Assembly: GCA_934317845.1 (NCBI GenBank)
Contig: CAKRES010000010.1
Location: 34,789 to 98,788, forward strand
Length of the DNA: 64,000 nt
Direction: 5' to 3'
Origin: an uncultured Lachnospiraceae bacterium
GTDB lineage: Bacteria > Bacillota > Clostridia > Lachnospirales > Lachnospiraceae
Shown: positions 17,287 to 25,252 of the stretch, in pieces
Position numbering within the stretch: position 1 is the first letter of the stretch
Layout: each line of letters begins with the position of its first letter
Made by a program: the position numbers and the translations under genes
Notes under the pieces: model-generated
The model's database searches: none
What the model saw: the letters and a program-made list of their open reading frames with translations, nothing else
What the model was told of the DNA's origin: nothing

Positions 17287-19109
17287 TGCAGAGTTTATTA
17301 AAATTTATCACCTGCGGAAGTGTGGATGATGGAAAGTCCACCCTGATCGGACATATGTTATATGATGCGAAGCTTATTTTTGCAGACCAGGAAAAGGCGT
17401 TGCAGCTTGACAGTAAGGTAGGAAGCTGTAATGGAGAAGTGGATTATTCGCTGCTGTTGGATGGATTGATGGCAGAGCGCGAGCAGGGGATTACGATCGA
17501 TGTGGCATACCGTTATTTCAGTACGAATGCCAGAAGCTTTATCGTGGCAGATACCCCGGGACATGAAGAATATACGAGAAATATGGCGGTGGGAGCATCC
17601 TATGCGGATCTTGCCGTGGTACTGATCGATGCGTCACAGGGCGTGCTGGTACAGACGAAACGCCATACCAGGATCTGTGCATTGATGGGGATCAAGCACT
17701 TTGTTTTTGCAGTCAATAAGATGGATCTTGTTGATTATGATGAGCAGCGTTTTAAAGAGATCAAACGGGCGATCAAGAGTATGACGGCAGAATATGAGCT
17801 GGACAGCTTATATATCATTCCGGTATCGGCAACGGTAGGTGATAATATTACAACAAAGTCTATGAATATGCCGTGGTATACAGGAGAAACACTGCTCGGA
17901 TATCTGGAGCAGATCGATGCCAGTCACAAGGAAGATGAGGATGGATTTTTGATGCCGGTACAGCGTGTGGTGAGACCGGATCATACGTTTCGTGGATTCC
18001 AGGGACAGGTGCGTGCCGGTTCTTTGTGTGTAGGAGATCCGATCATGGTACTTCCGAGTCATGAACAGGCACACGTAAAGAGTCTGCTTGCAGGTGATCA
18101 GAATGTAGACGAAGTAGTCTATGGACAGCCGATTACGATCGAGCTGGATCGCGAGATCGATATTTCAAGAGGCTGTGTCATTGTAAAGGATCGCGACCTT
18201 TATGTGAGCAACCTGCTTTCCACGACGCTTTTGTGGATGGATGACCAGCATCTGGTAGCCGGAAAGAATTATTTCTTAAAGCTCGGAACAAAGCTCATCC
18301 CGGCGACCGTGTTAAATATCAAGTATAAGATCGACGTCAACGAGGGAACCCATATCCCGACCGACCGTATCTTTAAAAATGAGATCGCCAAATGTGAGAT
18401 TTCCGTGACAGATAAGATTGCATTTGATAAATTTGAAAATAACGAAAACCTGGGAAGCTTTATTCTGATCGATCGTGTGACAAATATGACATCTGCCTGT
18501 GGTATTGTGAGACATGCCCTTCGCCGGAGTGACAATCTGACCTGGCAGAAGCTTGATGTTACAAGGCAGTTCCGTTCCGAACAGCTCGGTCAGGAACCAA
18601 AAACGCTCTGGTTTACCGGACTTTCCGGAGCCGGTAAATCAACCATTGCCAATGCACTGGAAAAGCGGTTGGTTTCCATTGGAAAGCATACGATGCTGTT
18701 GGATGGAGATAATGTCAGAATGGGACTTAATAAGAATCTGGGATTTAAAGAGCAGGATCGTATCGAAAATATCCGTCGTGTGTCAGAAGTTGCCAAGCTG
18801 ATGAACGATGCCGGCCTGATCGTGCTGACATCCTTCATTTCCCCATATGACAGTGACAGAAAACAGGCAAGGCTGATCATTGGCGAAGAGAATTTTGTAG
18901 AGATTTATGTAAAGACCGATCTTTCCGAGTGTGAGAAACGGGATGTAAAAGGTCTTTATAAAAGGGCAAGAGCCGGTGAAATACCAAACTTTACCGGAAT
19001 TTCCAGCCCATACGAAGAACCAACGGATGCAGAGATCGTGGTAGAAACAAAGGGTCATTCTGTAGAAGATTGTGTCGATGAGATCATGAAATGTCTGGGA
19101 TTGGAGTAA
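17286..19109 (+). CDS. cysNC: CysN-CysC fusion: sulfate adenylyltransferase GTPase plus APS kinase
   Basis: The 607-residue bifunctional enzyme completes sulfate activation to PAPS. Residues 1 to about 430 are the CysN GTPase: CGSVDDGKSTLIGHMLYD (G1), DTPGHEEYTRNMAVG (G3) and NKMDLVDYD (G4), followed by two beta-barrel domains. Residues about 438-607 are APS kinase with P-loop FTGLSGAGKSTIANALE and DGDNVRMGLNKNLGF. The NodQ-like fusion is known in bacteria. No APS or PAPS reductase gene lies nearby, so the product may serve sulfation rather than cysteine synthesis; this is inference from a limited window. Confidence 0.94.
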   Translation: MQSLLKFITCGSVDDGKSTLIGHMLYDAKLIFADQEKALQLDSKVGSCNGEVDYSLLLDGLMAEREQGITIDVAYRYFSTNARSFIVADTPGHEEYTRNMAVGASYADLAVVLIDASQGVLVQTKRHTRICALMGIKHFVFAVNKMDLVDYDEQRFKEIKRAIKSMTAEYELDSLYIIPVSATVGDNITTKSMNMPWYTGETLLGYLEQIDASHKEDEDGFLMPVQRVVRPDHTFRGFQGQVRAGSLCVGDPIMVLPSHEQAHVKSLLAGDQNVDEVVYGQPITIELDREIDISRGCVIVKDRDLYVSNLLSTTLLWMDDQHLVAGKNYFLKLGTKLIPATVLNIKYKIDVNEGTHIPTDRIFKNEIAKCEISVTDKIAFDKFENNENLGSFILIDRVTNMTSACGIVRHALRRSDNLTWQKLDVTRQFRSEQLGQEPKTLWFTGLSGAGKSTIANALEKRLVSIGKHTMLLDGDNVRMGLNKNLGFKEQDRIENIRRVSEVAKLMNDAGLIVLTSFISPYDSDRKQARLIIGEENFVEIYVKTDLSECEKRDVKGLYKRARAGEIPNFTGISSPYEEPTDAEIVVETKGHSVEDCVDEIMKCLGLE

Positions 19110-19113
19110 GAAT

Positions 19114-20571
19114 ATGTCATCCATAAAACAGCTTCTGGCATCTATGTGTAAGATAGGATGCATTGGATTTGGCGGCGGCAGTGCTTTGATTCCGGTAATG
19201 GAAGAGGAGCTGATCAAAGGCCGCGGAGCAGAAGAAAAGAAACAATATGATCTGGATGTAGTAGTAGCCAGCATTACACCGGGAGCTCTCCCGGTGGAGC
19301 TGGCTGCTTCTGTTGGGAAAAGACAGCATGGAACAAAGGGAATGATCCTGGCAGCACTTGCTTTTGGCGCACCGGGAGCGATCCTTACACTGCTTTTGAT
19401 CAGTGTGCTCACCAGGCTTTCCGGTGTTGTTTTATCTTATGTGCAGGTGGCCTCTCTGGGAGTATCTGCGTTCATTATGTATTTGCTGACAAATTATATT
19501 TATGAGGTCATATTAAAATGCCGGGAAGAAAATGAAAAGCGGTTGTTCCGCGCAATTGTGATCATGCTGCTTGTAATGGTACTGGCATTTGGAAAAAACA
19601 TTTATTATCTGCTGGGGATTGACGCTGTACCGATTTTTAGTGTGTCAACTTTTCACATCCTTTTGGCAGCCTTTTTCTTTATCCTTTATACCAAAGGACA
19701 GTTTTGTGTATCCAATCTGTTGATCTCTGCAGTGCTGGCAGGTATTTATCTGCTCGGACACGGAAAAGCACAGGTGATCCACCAGCCGGTCGTGCTTCTG
19801 CTCACAGAGTTTCTGATGCTTGTTCTTGCAGTAAATGGAGTCAGAAGCAATATCAAAACCTCAAAGAAAAAACGGAAAAAAATAGATGCTTCTATGTTTC
19901 GCACATTTTTCATCTGGTTTTTTCTTGCAGTGCTTTCTGCGGTGCCAATCCTGTTTCTGGCATTTGGGGCAGCACTATCCTATACAAAAAATGGAGCGTT
20001 ATCCGTATTGATGTCATTTGGAGGAGGAGATGCGTACCTTACTGTGGCGCAGGGACTGTTTGTGGATACCGGATTGTTAAGCGAGCACCAGTTTTTGAGT
20101 GATGTTATTACCGTGGTCAATATTCTGCCCGGTTCTATTCTTTGTAAAACGCTGGTAGCGATCGGTTATGAAATAGGGATTAATGTTACCGGGGCAGCCG
20201 GAGTCGGATTACTCTTTGCTTTGTCCGGATTTATGATCAGTATATGTGTTTCCTGTGGATTTTATTTTCTCGTATATGACTTATATGATACGTTAAAATC
20301 TCTGCATGTGTTCCGTCTGATCAGCCGATGGATCAGACCGATGATCGCAGGTCTGCTGATCAATATTATGCTGTCCTTATTCAGCCATGCAGCAAAAAAT
20401 GCAGACATTACCGGAATCGGGAAAACCACTTCACTGCTGTTTGTATTTCTTCTCTATGTCATGAATCTTTTGCTCAAAAAATGTTTTCACCTAAAGCATA
20501 CCTGGCTGTTAGCATTGGATGTGGCGATCATTATGATCTTATATCAGGTTACTAAGATCTTTGGGATCTGA
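19114..20571 (+). CDS. ChrA-family (chromate/anion) transporter, two-domain
   Basis: A 485-residue integral membrane protein with about ten to twelve hydrophobic segments. It has the duplicated ChrA layout: the first half opens with CKIGCIGFGGGSALIPVMEEEL, and the second half contains FGGGDAYLTVAQGLF and VVNILPGSILCKTLVAIGY. The halves are joined by the basic linker KTSKKKRKKID. Family members export chromate, a structural analogue of sulfate. The start lies 4 bases after cysNC, so it belongs to the sulfate-activation operon and may move sulfate or a sulfated product; that is inference. Confidence 0.85.
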   Translation: MSSIKQLLASMCKIGCIGFGGGSALIPVMEEELIKGRGAEEKKQYDLDVVVASITPGALPVELAASVGKRQHGTKGMILAALAFGAPGAILTLLLISVLTRLSGVVLSYVQVASLGVSAFIMYLLTNYIYEVILKCREENEKRLFRAIVIMLLVMVLAFGKNIYYLLGIDAVPIFSVSTFHILLAAFFFILYTKGQFCVSNLLISAVLAGIYLLGHGKAQVIHQPVVLLLTEFLMLVLAVNGVRSNIKTSKKKRKKIDASMFRTFFIWFFLAVLSAVPILFLAFGAALSYTKNGALSVLMSFGGGDAYLTVAQGLFVDTGLLSEHQFLSDVITVVNILPGSILCKTLVAIGYEIGINVTGAAGVGLLFALSGFMISICVSCGFYFLVYDLYDTLKSLHVFRLISRWIRPMIAGLLINIMLSLFSHAAKNADITGIGKTTSLLFVFLLYVMNLLLKKCFHLKHTWLLALDVAIIMILYQVTKIFGI

Positions 20572-20588
20572 TCTGAAAAAGCTGCAAG

Positions 20589-20616
20589 TTGACAAATGGA
20601 GCAAGTGTGGTATGAT
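20589..20616 (+). promoter_or_regulatory. Promoter of nifS-mnmA
   Basis: TTGACA (20589-20594) and TATGAT (20611-20616) are separated by 16 bases, 55 bases before the nifS start. Confidence 0.7.
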
Positions 20617-20671
20617 TGACCAAGAAACCCTAGTGTTTTACTGGGAATACGAAGGGAAAAGGAGCAGCCAT

Positions 20672-21868
20672 ATGAACGAGGATGCTATCATATATTTGGA
20701 TCATGCGGCAACGACCAGTCTTGCACCGGAAGTGTACGAGGCAATGAAGCCGTATTTTAGTGAGAAATTTTATAATGCAGCGAGCCTGTATGCACCGGCT
20801 CAGGAGGTACATGCGGTACTGGATGATGCAAGACAGACGCTTGCGGATCTTTTAGGAGCGGAGGCTTCCAATGAGATTTATTTTACCGGTGGCGGAAGCG
20901 AGAGCGATAACTGGGCGATCAAAGGCGTGGCAAGTGCGTACCGGGAAAAGGGACGCCACATTATCACAAGTAAGATCGAGCATCATGCCGTATTGCGCAC
21001 GATGGAATATCTGGAAACGCTGGGCTATCAAGTGACATACCTTTCCGTGGATGAACGGGGAATGGTGTCGCTGGAGGAATTAGAGCAGGCAATAAGAGAA
21101 GACACGATCCTGATCAGTATCATGACTGCCAACAATGAGATCGGTACGATCGAACCGATTCAGGAGATCGGACGGATCGCGCAGGAGCATGGAGTTCTCT
21201 TTCATACAGATGCGGTGCAGGCATTTGGACATATTCCGGTAAATGTTAGACAGGCTCATGTGGATCTTTTGAGTATCAGTGCACATAAGTTCAGAGGACC
21301 GAAGGGGGTCGGTGCACTTTATATCAGAAATGGTGTGTCCATTGATCCGCTGATACACGGTGGGGCGCAGGAGCGAAGCAAGCGCGCAGGAACGCACAAC
21401 CTTGCCGGGATCGTCGGAATGGTAAAAGCGGCCCAGCGGGCAGTCAGCCAGCAGGAAATGCAAAGCCGCAGACAAAAGAAACTGCGTGATGATATGATCG
21501 AGCGTCTGGAAAAGGAAATAGAATTTGTGACGATCAACGGGGACAGGATCGATCGTCTTGCCAATAACATCAACGTTTCTTTTTCTTTTATAGAGGGAGA
21601 TACGCTGCTTATTTTATTAGATCAGATGGGGATCTGTGTATCTGCAGGTTCTGCCTGTACTTCCGGTTCTCCCAAACCTTCCCATGTCCTGCTTGCAATC
21701 GGTCTTACAAAAGAGCAGGTGCATAGCTCCATCCGCATTTCCTTAGGGGAAGAAACAACCAAAGAGGAGCTGGATCGTACCGTGGAGGTATTGAAGGAAA
21801 AGGTGGCACTTCTGCGTAAAATGTCACCGCTTTATCAGGAATATTGTAAAAAGAAGGAGCATAGCTAA
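20672..21868 (+). CDS. Cysteine desulfurase (IscS/NifS type)
   Basis: This PLP enzyme takes sulfur from cysteine as a persulfide for tRNA thiolation and iron-sulfur clusters. It is 398 residues. Visible are YLDHAATTSLAPEV, the cofactor lysine in SISAHKFRGPKGVGALY, and the active-site Cys loop SAGSACTSGSPKPSHVLLA. The start at 20672 follows AAAAGGAG; a longer frame upstream would cross the promoter. mnmA starts 1 base after its stop, so this desulfurase probably supplies sulfur to that thiolase. Confidence 0.94.
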   Translation: MNEDAIIYLDHAATTSLAPEVYEAMKPYFSEKFYNAASLYAPAQEVHAVLDDARQTLADLLGAEASNEIYFTGGGSESDNWAIKGVASAYREKGRHIITSKIEHHAVLRTMEYLETLGYQVTYLSVDERGMVSLEELEQAIREDTILISIMTANNEIGTIEPIQEIGRIAQEHGVLFHTDAVQAFGHIPVNVRQAHVDLLSISAHKFRGPKGVGALYIRNGVSIDPLIHGGAQERSKRAGTHNLAGIVGMVKAAQRAVSQQEMQSRRQKKLRDDMIERLEKEIEFVTINGDRIDRLANNINVSFSFIEGDTLLILLDQMGICVSAGSACTSGSPKPSHVLLAIGLTKEQVHSSIRISLGEETTKEELDRTVEVLKEKVALLRKMSPLYQEYCKKKEHS

Positions 21869-21869
21869 T

Positions 21870-22931
21870 ATGAAGGAAACGGTTGTCGTAGGAATGTCCG
21901 GTGGTGTGGATTCTTCCGTTGCCGCGTATTTATTAAAAGAACAGGGATACCATGTGATCGGGGTAACGATGCATTTGTTTGATACGGAAGACACAAACAG
22001 CTGCTGTGGGATCACGGGGGTGGAAGATGCCAGACGGGTTGCCGCAACGCTCGGGATTCCCTTTTACGTGATGAATTTTAAAGAGGAATTTCAAACGGAA
22101 GTCATGGATTATTTTGTCAAAGAATATGAAGCAGGCCGGACGCCAAATCCTTGTATTGCCTGCAATCGATATATCAAATGGGAAGCATTGCTGGAAAAAA
22201 GCCGTATGATCGGTGCAGATTATCTGGCAACCGGACATTATGCAAGGGTGAAGCAGCTTGCCAACGGAAGATATGCGATCTGTCACTCTAAAACAGACCG
22301 GAAGGATCAGACTTATGCTCTTTACAATCTGACGCAGGAGCAGTTAAAGCATACGCTGATGCCTGTAGGGGAATATGAAAAGGAACAGATCCGGGAGATT
22401 GCCAAAGAGCAGAACCTGCTTGTAGCAAATAAACCGGACAGTCAGGATATCTGTTTTGTGCCGGATGGAGATTATGCCGGATTTATCTGCCGCAGCACCG
22501 GACGGCAACCCGAAAAGGGCAATTTTGTCGGAACGGATGGCACGATCTATGGAGAGCATAAAGGAATCCTGCATTATACAGTCGGACAACGAAAGGGTCT
22601 TGGGATCAGCTTTGGAAAGCCAATGTATGTGGTTGCAGTAAGACCGGACACGAATGAAGTCGTACTCGGCGAAGAAGAGGAATTATTCAGTACAACGCTT
22701 ACCGCAGATCATATGAATTATATGGGAGCAGCTTCCTTTGCGCCGGGACAGAAAATGCTTGCCAAAATACGTTATTCCCATAAAGGAGAAATGTGTCATG
22801 TGATTGCAGCAGAGGGCGACCGGGTCAAGGTAGAATTTGAACATCCGGTACGTGCGATCACACCGGGACAGGCGATCGTTTTTTATGATGGAGAAGTGGT
22901 GCTTGGCGGTGCCGCTATTTTAGGAAGATAA
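21870..22931 (+). CDS. mnmA: tRNA-specific 2-thiouridylase
   Basis: MnmA makes the 2-thio group on wobble uridine 34 of tRNA-Lys, -Glu and -Gln. It is 353 residues. It carries the PP-loop VVGMSGGVDSSVAAYLLK, the first catalytic Cys in NPCIACNRYIKW, the second in PDSQDICFVPDGDY, and the GQRKGLGI motif. The end VVLGGAAI is typical. It is directly coupled to the cysteine desulfurase gene and is closed by a strong terminator. Confidence 0.96.
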   Translation: MKETVVVGMSGGVDSSVAAYLLKEQGYHVIGVTMHLFDTEDTNSCCGITGVEDARRVAATLGIPFYVMNFKEEFQTEVMDYFVKEYEAGRTPNPCIACNRYIKWEALLEKSRMIGADYLATGHYARVKQLANGRYAICHSKTDRKDQTYALYNLTQEQLKHTLMPVGEYEKEQIREIAKEQNLLVANKPDSQDICFVPDGDYAGFICRSTGRQPEKGNFVGTDGTIYGEHKGILHYTVGQRKGLGISFGKPMYVVAVRPDTNEVVLGEEEELFSTTLTADHMNYMGAASFAPGQKMLAKIRYSHKGEMCHVIAAEGDRVKVEFEHPVRAITPGQAIVFYDGEVVLGGAAILGR

Positions 22932-22973
22932 AAAGAAGGAAAGGGGCATTTTAAAGTCTCTTTCCTTCTTTTT
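22930..22973 (+). terminator. Terminator after mnmA
   Basis: A stem of at least 12 bp pairs AAAGAAGGAAAG with CTTTCCTTCTTT around a 16-base loop and ends in a T run. Confidence 0.85.
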
Positions 22974-23061
22974 GTATGGTCCGGTTTAAAACAGACCATT
23001 GCGTATTTAATGCTTGGAAACCAGCAGGGCATTGATATAACAGGCCTCTGCTAAGGTTTCA

Positions 23062-23223
23062 TTATTTGCAGTTCCTGGCGCAGTCAGAAGCGTTGTTTTC
23101 AGCATCCTGGTTCTTTGCTGTGTTCTTTGCATTATTTTCCGCATTTTTTGCAGTATTTGCTGCTGCCTGATCCATGTCCTTTGCACTGTTTTTTGCGGCA
23201 GCATTTTTCTTATTTTTAGCCAT
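23062..23223 (-). CDS. 53-residue Ala/Asn/Lys-rich protein, probably forespore-expressed
   Basis: The predicted protein begins MAKNKKNAAAKNSAKDMDQA and is made of AKN/AEN/ANT-like units. It ends SDCARNCK with two cysteines. It is hydrophilic, with no membrane segment. The ribosome site GGAAAGGATG precedes the ATG. About 45 bases upstream of the likely transcript start lies a GCATA / CATACTA pair with a 17-base spacer, close to the sigma-G pattern. The composition recalls small spore proteins but no known SASP motif is present. A function cannot be stated. Confidence 0.6.
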   Translation of the reverse strand: MAKNKKNAAAKNSAKDMDQAAANTAKNAENNAKNTAKNQDAENNASDCARNCK

Positions 23224-23274
23224 TTTTCTTCATCCTTTCCTTGCTTTTATCCGTGAATATAAGATTCACATATT

Positions 23275-23303
23275 TAGTATGTTGCAAAATAAAAAATATA
23301 TGC
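23275..23303 (-). promoter_or_regulatory. Sigma-G-like promoter of the 53-residue protein
   Basis: On the minus strand GCATA (23303-23299) and CATACTA (23281-23275) are 17 bases apart, matching the GHATR / CATNHTA pattern of forespore genes in Bacillus. No vegetative promoter is evident in the same place. Confidence 0.5.
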
Positions 23304-23421
23304 ACATAAAATTGGCAATTTTAGACAGAGGAGCAACAAAAAATTGACAAAAACCTACTGTTTTTGTATGTATTCAACAAAACAAGCCGCGTTTTTTGAC
23401 AGTATTTTTTGTATTTTCTGG

Positions 23422-23450
23422 TTGAAATAAATCGAAACATCACATATAAT
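23422..23450 (+). promoter_or_regulatory. Strong vegetative promoter of a candidate small RNA
   Basis: TTGAAA (23422-23427) and TATAAT (23445-23450) are separated by 17 bases. No ribosome site or reading frame follows before the terminator near 23535-23572. Confidence 0.75.
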
Positions 23451-23456
23451 AAAGAT

Positions 23457-23572
23457 GTTGATAGGGCGTCCTGTAGAGGAACTTATCAACGCACTATATA
23501 ACCCCTTATTAATTATTTATACTCCCCTCATGATAGCCGCTAGTTTCCCCTGGCGGCTTTCTACTTTTTAAA
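23457..23572 (+). ncRNA. Candidate small regulatory RNA with C-rich motifs
   Basis: A transcript of about 115 bases is bounded by a near-consensus promoter and a terminator. Its 5' end folds as GTTGATA (23457-23463) with TATCAAC (23484-23490). The middle is unpaired and holds ACCCC and CTCCCCTC, complementary to ribosome binding sites. The terminator stem pairs AGCCGCTA (23535-23542) with TGGCGGCT (23551-23558); its loop is again C-rich (TTTCCCC), and a T-rich tail follows. C-rich unpaired loops are typical of trans-acting RNAs such as RsaE. I do not recognise this one as a known family. Confidence 0.6.
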
Positions 23573-23699
23573 AATCATAAAAAGGTCAGAGCATAGTGTT
23601 CTGTCCGATCATTTCCACAGCAAGGCTGTGTTTTTTTTATGCTCACAATTGGCTGTATGTCGCATATACTATCCTATCAGAAGGAAGGGAGAAGTGGTC

Positions 23700-23996
23700 A
23701 TGGTACAGCAGATATGGGCAAGCCGTGTGGATGCCTTTATCCGGGAACAGAACTGTTTTGTTATTGATCTTCGCGACCGCTATGAATATGCAAGAGGACA
23801 TTTGAAACAGGCGGTACGGATGGATGCAGAATTTATAGAGGAGCAGGGTATTGATCTTCCAAAGCAGGTTCCGATCCTGTTATATTGTGAGGGAGGAAGC
23901 ATCAGTTTGAAAATCGCCCGACTGCTATCGATGCGTGGTTATCATGTATACAATCTGGCAGGGGGATATGATGCGTATTTACGGGTGAAAAAGTGA
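23700..23996 (+). CDS. Single-domain rhodanese-like protein
   Basis: This 98-residue protein carries one rhodanese fold. It has NCFVIDLRDRYEYARGHLKQA at the N-terminus, the active loop LLYCEGGSISLKIARLL with the catalytic Cys, and the end YNLAGGYDAYL. Such proteins carry sulfur as a persulfide. The start at ATG 23700 follows AAGGAAGGGAGAAGTGG. It stands alone between a candidate small RNA and rlmL; a link to the thiolation genes 2 kb upstream is possible but only inferred. Confidence 0.85.
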   Translation: MVQQIWASRVDAFIREQNCFVIDLRDRYEYARGHLKQAVRMDAEFIEEQGIDLPKQVPILLYCEGGSISLKIARLLSMRGYHVYNLAGGYDAYLRVKK

Positions 23997-24082
23997 AAAA
24001 ACCATTGCAGTTGTAAGGCTTACGCTTTATACTAAAACTAACCGTGCCATGCCGGCAGGGAAATGAAATAAGGAAGATTAGA

Positions 24083-25237
24083 ATGAAAAAAACATATGAA
24101 CTGATTGCCCCATGCCATTTTGGCATGGAGGCAGTTTTAAAGCGGGAAATTTACGATCTGGGATATGAGATCAGCAAAGTGGAAGACGGAAAGGTGACAT
24201 TTATCGGAGATGACGAAGCCATTGCAAGAGCCAATCTGTTTCTTCGTTCCACCGAGCGCATCATGATCAAGGTGGCATCTTTTCAGGCGGTGACATATGA
24301 TGAACTGTTTGAAAAGACCAAGGCGATCGACTGGGAAGAATTCATACCAAAGGACGGCAGATTCTGGGTGACGAAGGCGACCTCGATCAAGAGCAAGCTG
24401 TTTAGTCCGTCCGATATTCAGCGTATTATGAAAAAAGCCATGGTAGAGCATTTGAAAACAGTCTACCATGTGGATTATTTTGAGGAAACAGGGGCGGCAT
24501 ATCCGCTTCGCGTTACTTTTTTGAAGGATCAGGTTACGATCGGGCTGGACACCTCCGGGGAGTCCCTTCACAAGCGCGGCTACCGGAAGACAGTCGTAAA
24601 AGCTCCCGTGACAGAGACACTGGCGGCGGCTCTGCTGCTTTTGACTCCGTGGAACAAGGATCGCATTTTGGTAGATCCATTTTGCGGAAGTGGAACATTT
24701 CCGATCGAGGCGGCAATGATCGGTGCCAATATCGCACCGGGCAGGGATCGTAGTTTTTTAGCAGAGGACTGGCCACATCTGGTACCAAAAAAATGCTGGT
24801 ACGAGGCGGCAGAAGAAGCGGACGATCTGGTGCTTCGCGATGTGAAAATGGACATTCAGGGATACGACATTGATCCGGAAGCGATCAAAGCAGCCAGAGA
24901 AAATGCAAAACGTGCCGGAGTGGATCATCTGCTTCATTTTCAGCAGCGGGAGGTTAAGGATCTGAGCCACCGAAAAAAATATGGGTTTATCATATCCAAC
25001 CCGCCTTATGGAGAGCGTCTGGATTCCAAAGAGGAGATGCCTGCGCTCTATCGACAGATCGGACAGGCATATGAAGGCTTAGACAGCTGGTCGATGTTTT
25101 TGCTGACTTCCTTTGAGGAGGCAGAGCAGTACATCGGGCGGAAAGCAACGAAGAATCGAAAAATCTATAACGGCATGTTAAAGACCTACTTTTACCAGTT
25201 CATGGGGCCAAAACCGCCGAAGAAAAAAGAACAGTAG
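24083..25237 (+). CDS. rlmL: THUMP-domain rRNA N2-guanine methyltransferase (RlmL-like)
   Basis: This SAM-dependent enzyme probably methylates guanine 2445 of 23S rRNA. The 384-residue protein has an N-terminal ferredoxin-like/THUMP region (MKKTYELIAPCHFGMEAVLK onward) and a Rossmann methyltransferase domain. The SAM motif is DPFCGSGTFPIEAAMIG and the catalytic motif is IISNPPYGERL. It corresponds to the first half of the E. coli RlmKL fusion, as usual in Firmicutes. The start at 24083 follows AGGAAG. An inverted repeat within the 5' coding part (about 24110-24128, CCATGCCA/TGGCATGG) could fold in the mRNA. Confidence 0.88.
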   Translation: MKKTYELIAPCHFGMEAVLKREIYDLGYEISKVEDGKVTFIGDDEAIARANLFLRSTERIMIKVASFQAVTYDELFEKTKAIDWEEFIPKDGRFWVTKATSIKSKLFSPSDIQRIMKKAMVEHLKTVYHVDYFEETGAAYPLRVTFLKDQVTIGLDTSGESLHKRGYRKTVVKAPVTETLAAALLLLTPWNKDRILVDPFCGSGTFPIEAAMIGANIAPGRDRSFLAEDWPHLVPKKCWYEAAEEADDLVLRDVKMDIQGYDIDPEAIKAARENAKRAGVDHLLHFQQREVKDLSHRKKYGFIISNPPYGERLDSKEEMPALYRQIGQAYEGLDSWSMFLLTSFEEAEQYIGRKATKNRKIYNGMLKTYFYQFMGPKPPKKKEQ

Positions 25238-25252
25238 AGAAAGGAAACGAAC

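Noticed and set aside
24110..24128. Inverted repeat CCATGCCA/TGGCATGG near the start of rlmL
   Set aside because: It lies in coding sequence (residues around PCHFGME) without a T run; a regulatory role is unsupported.
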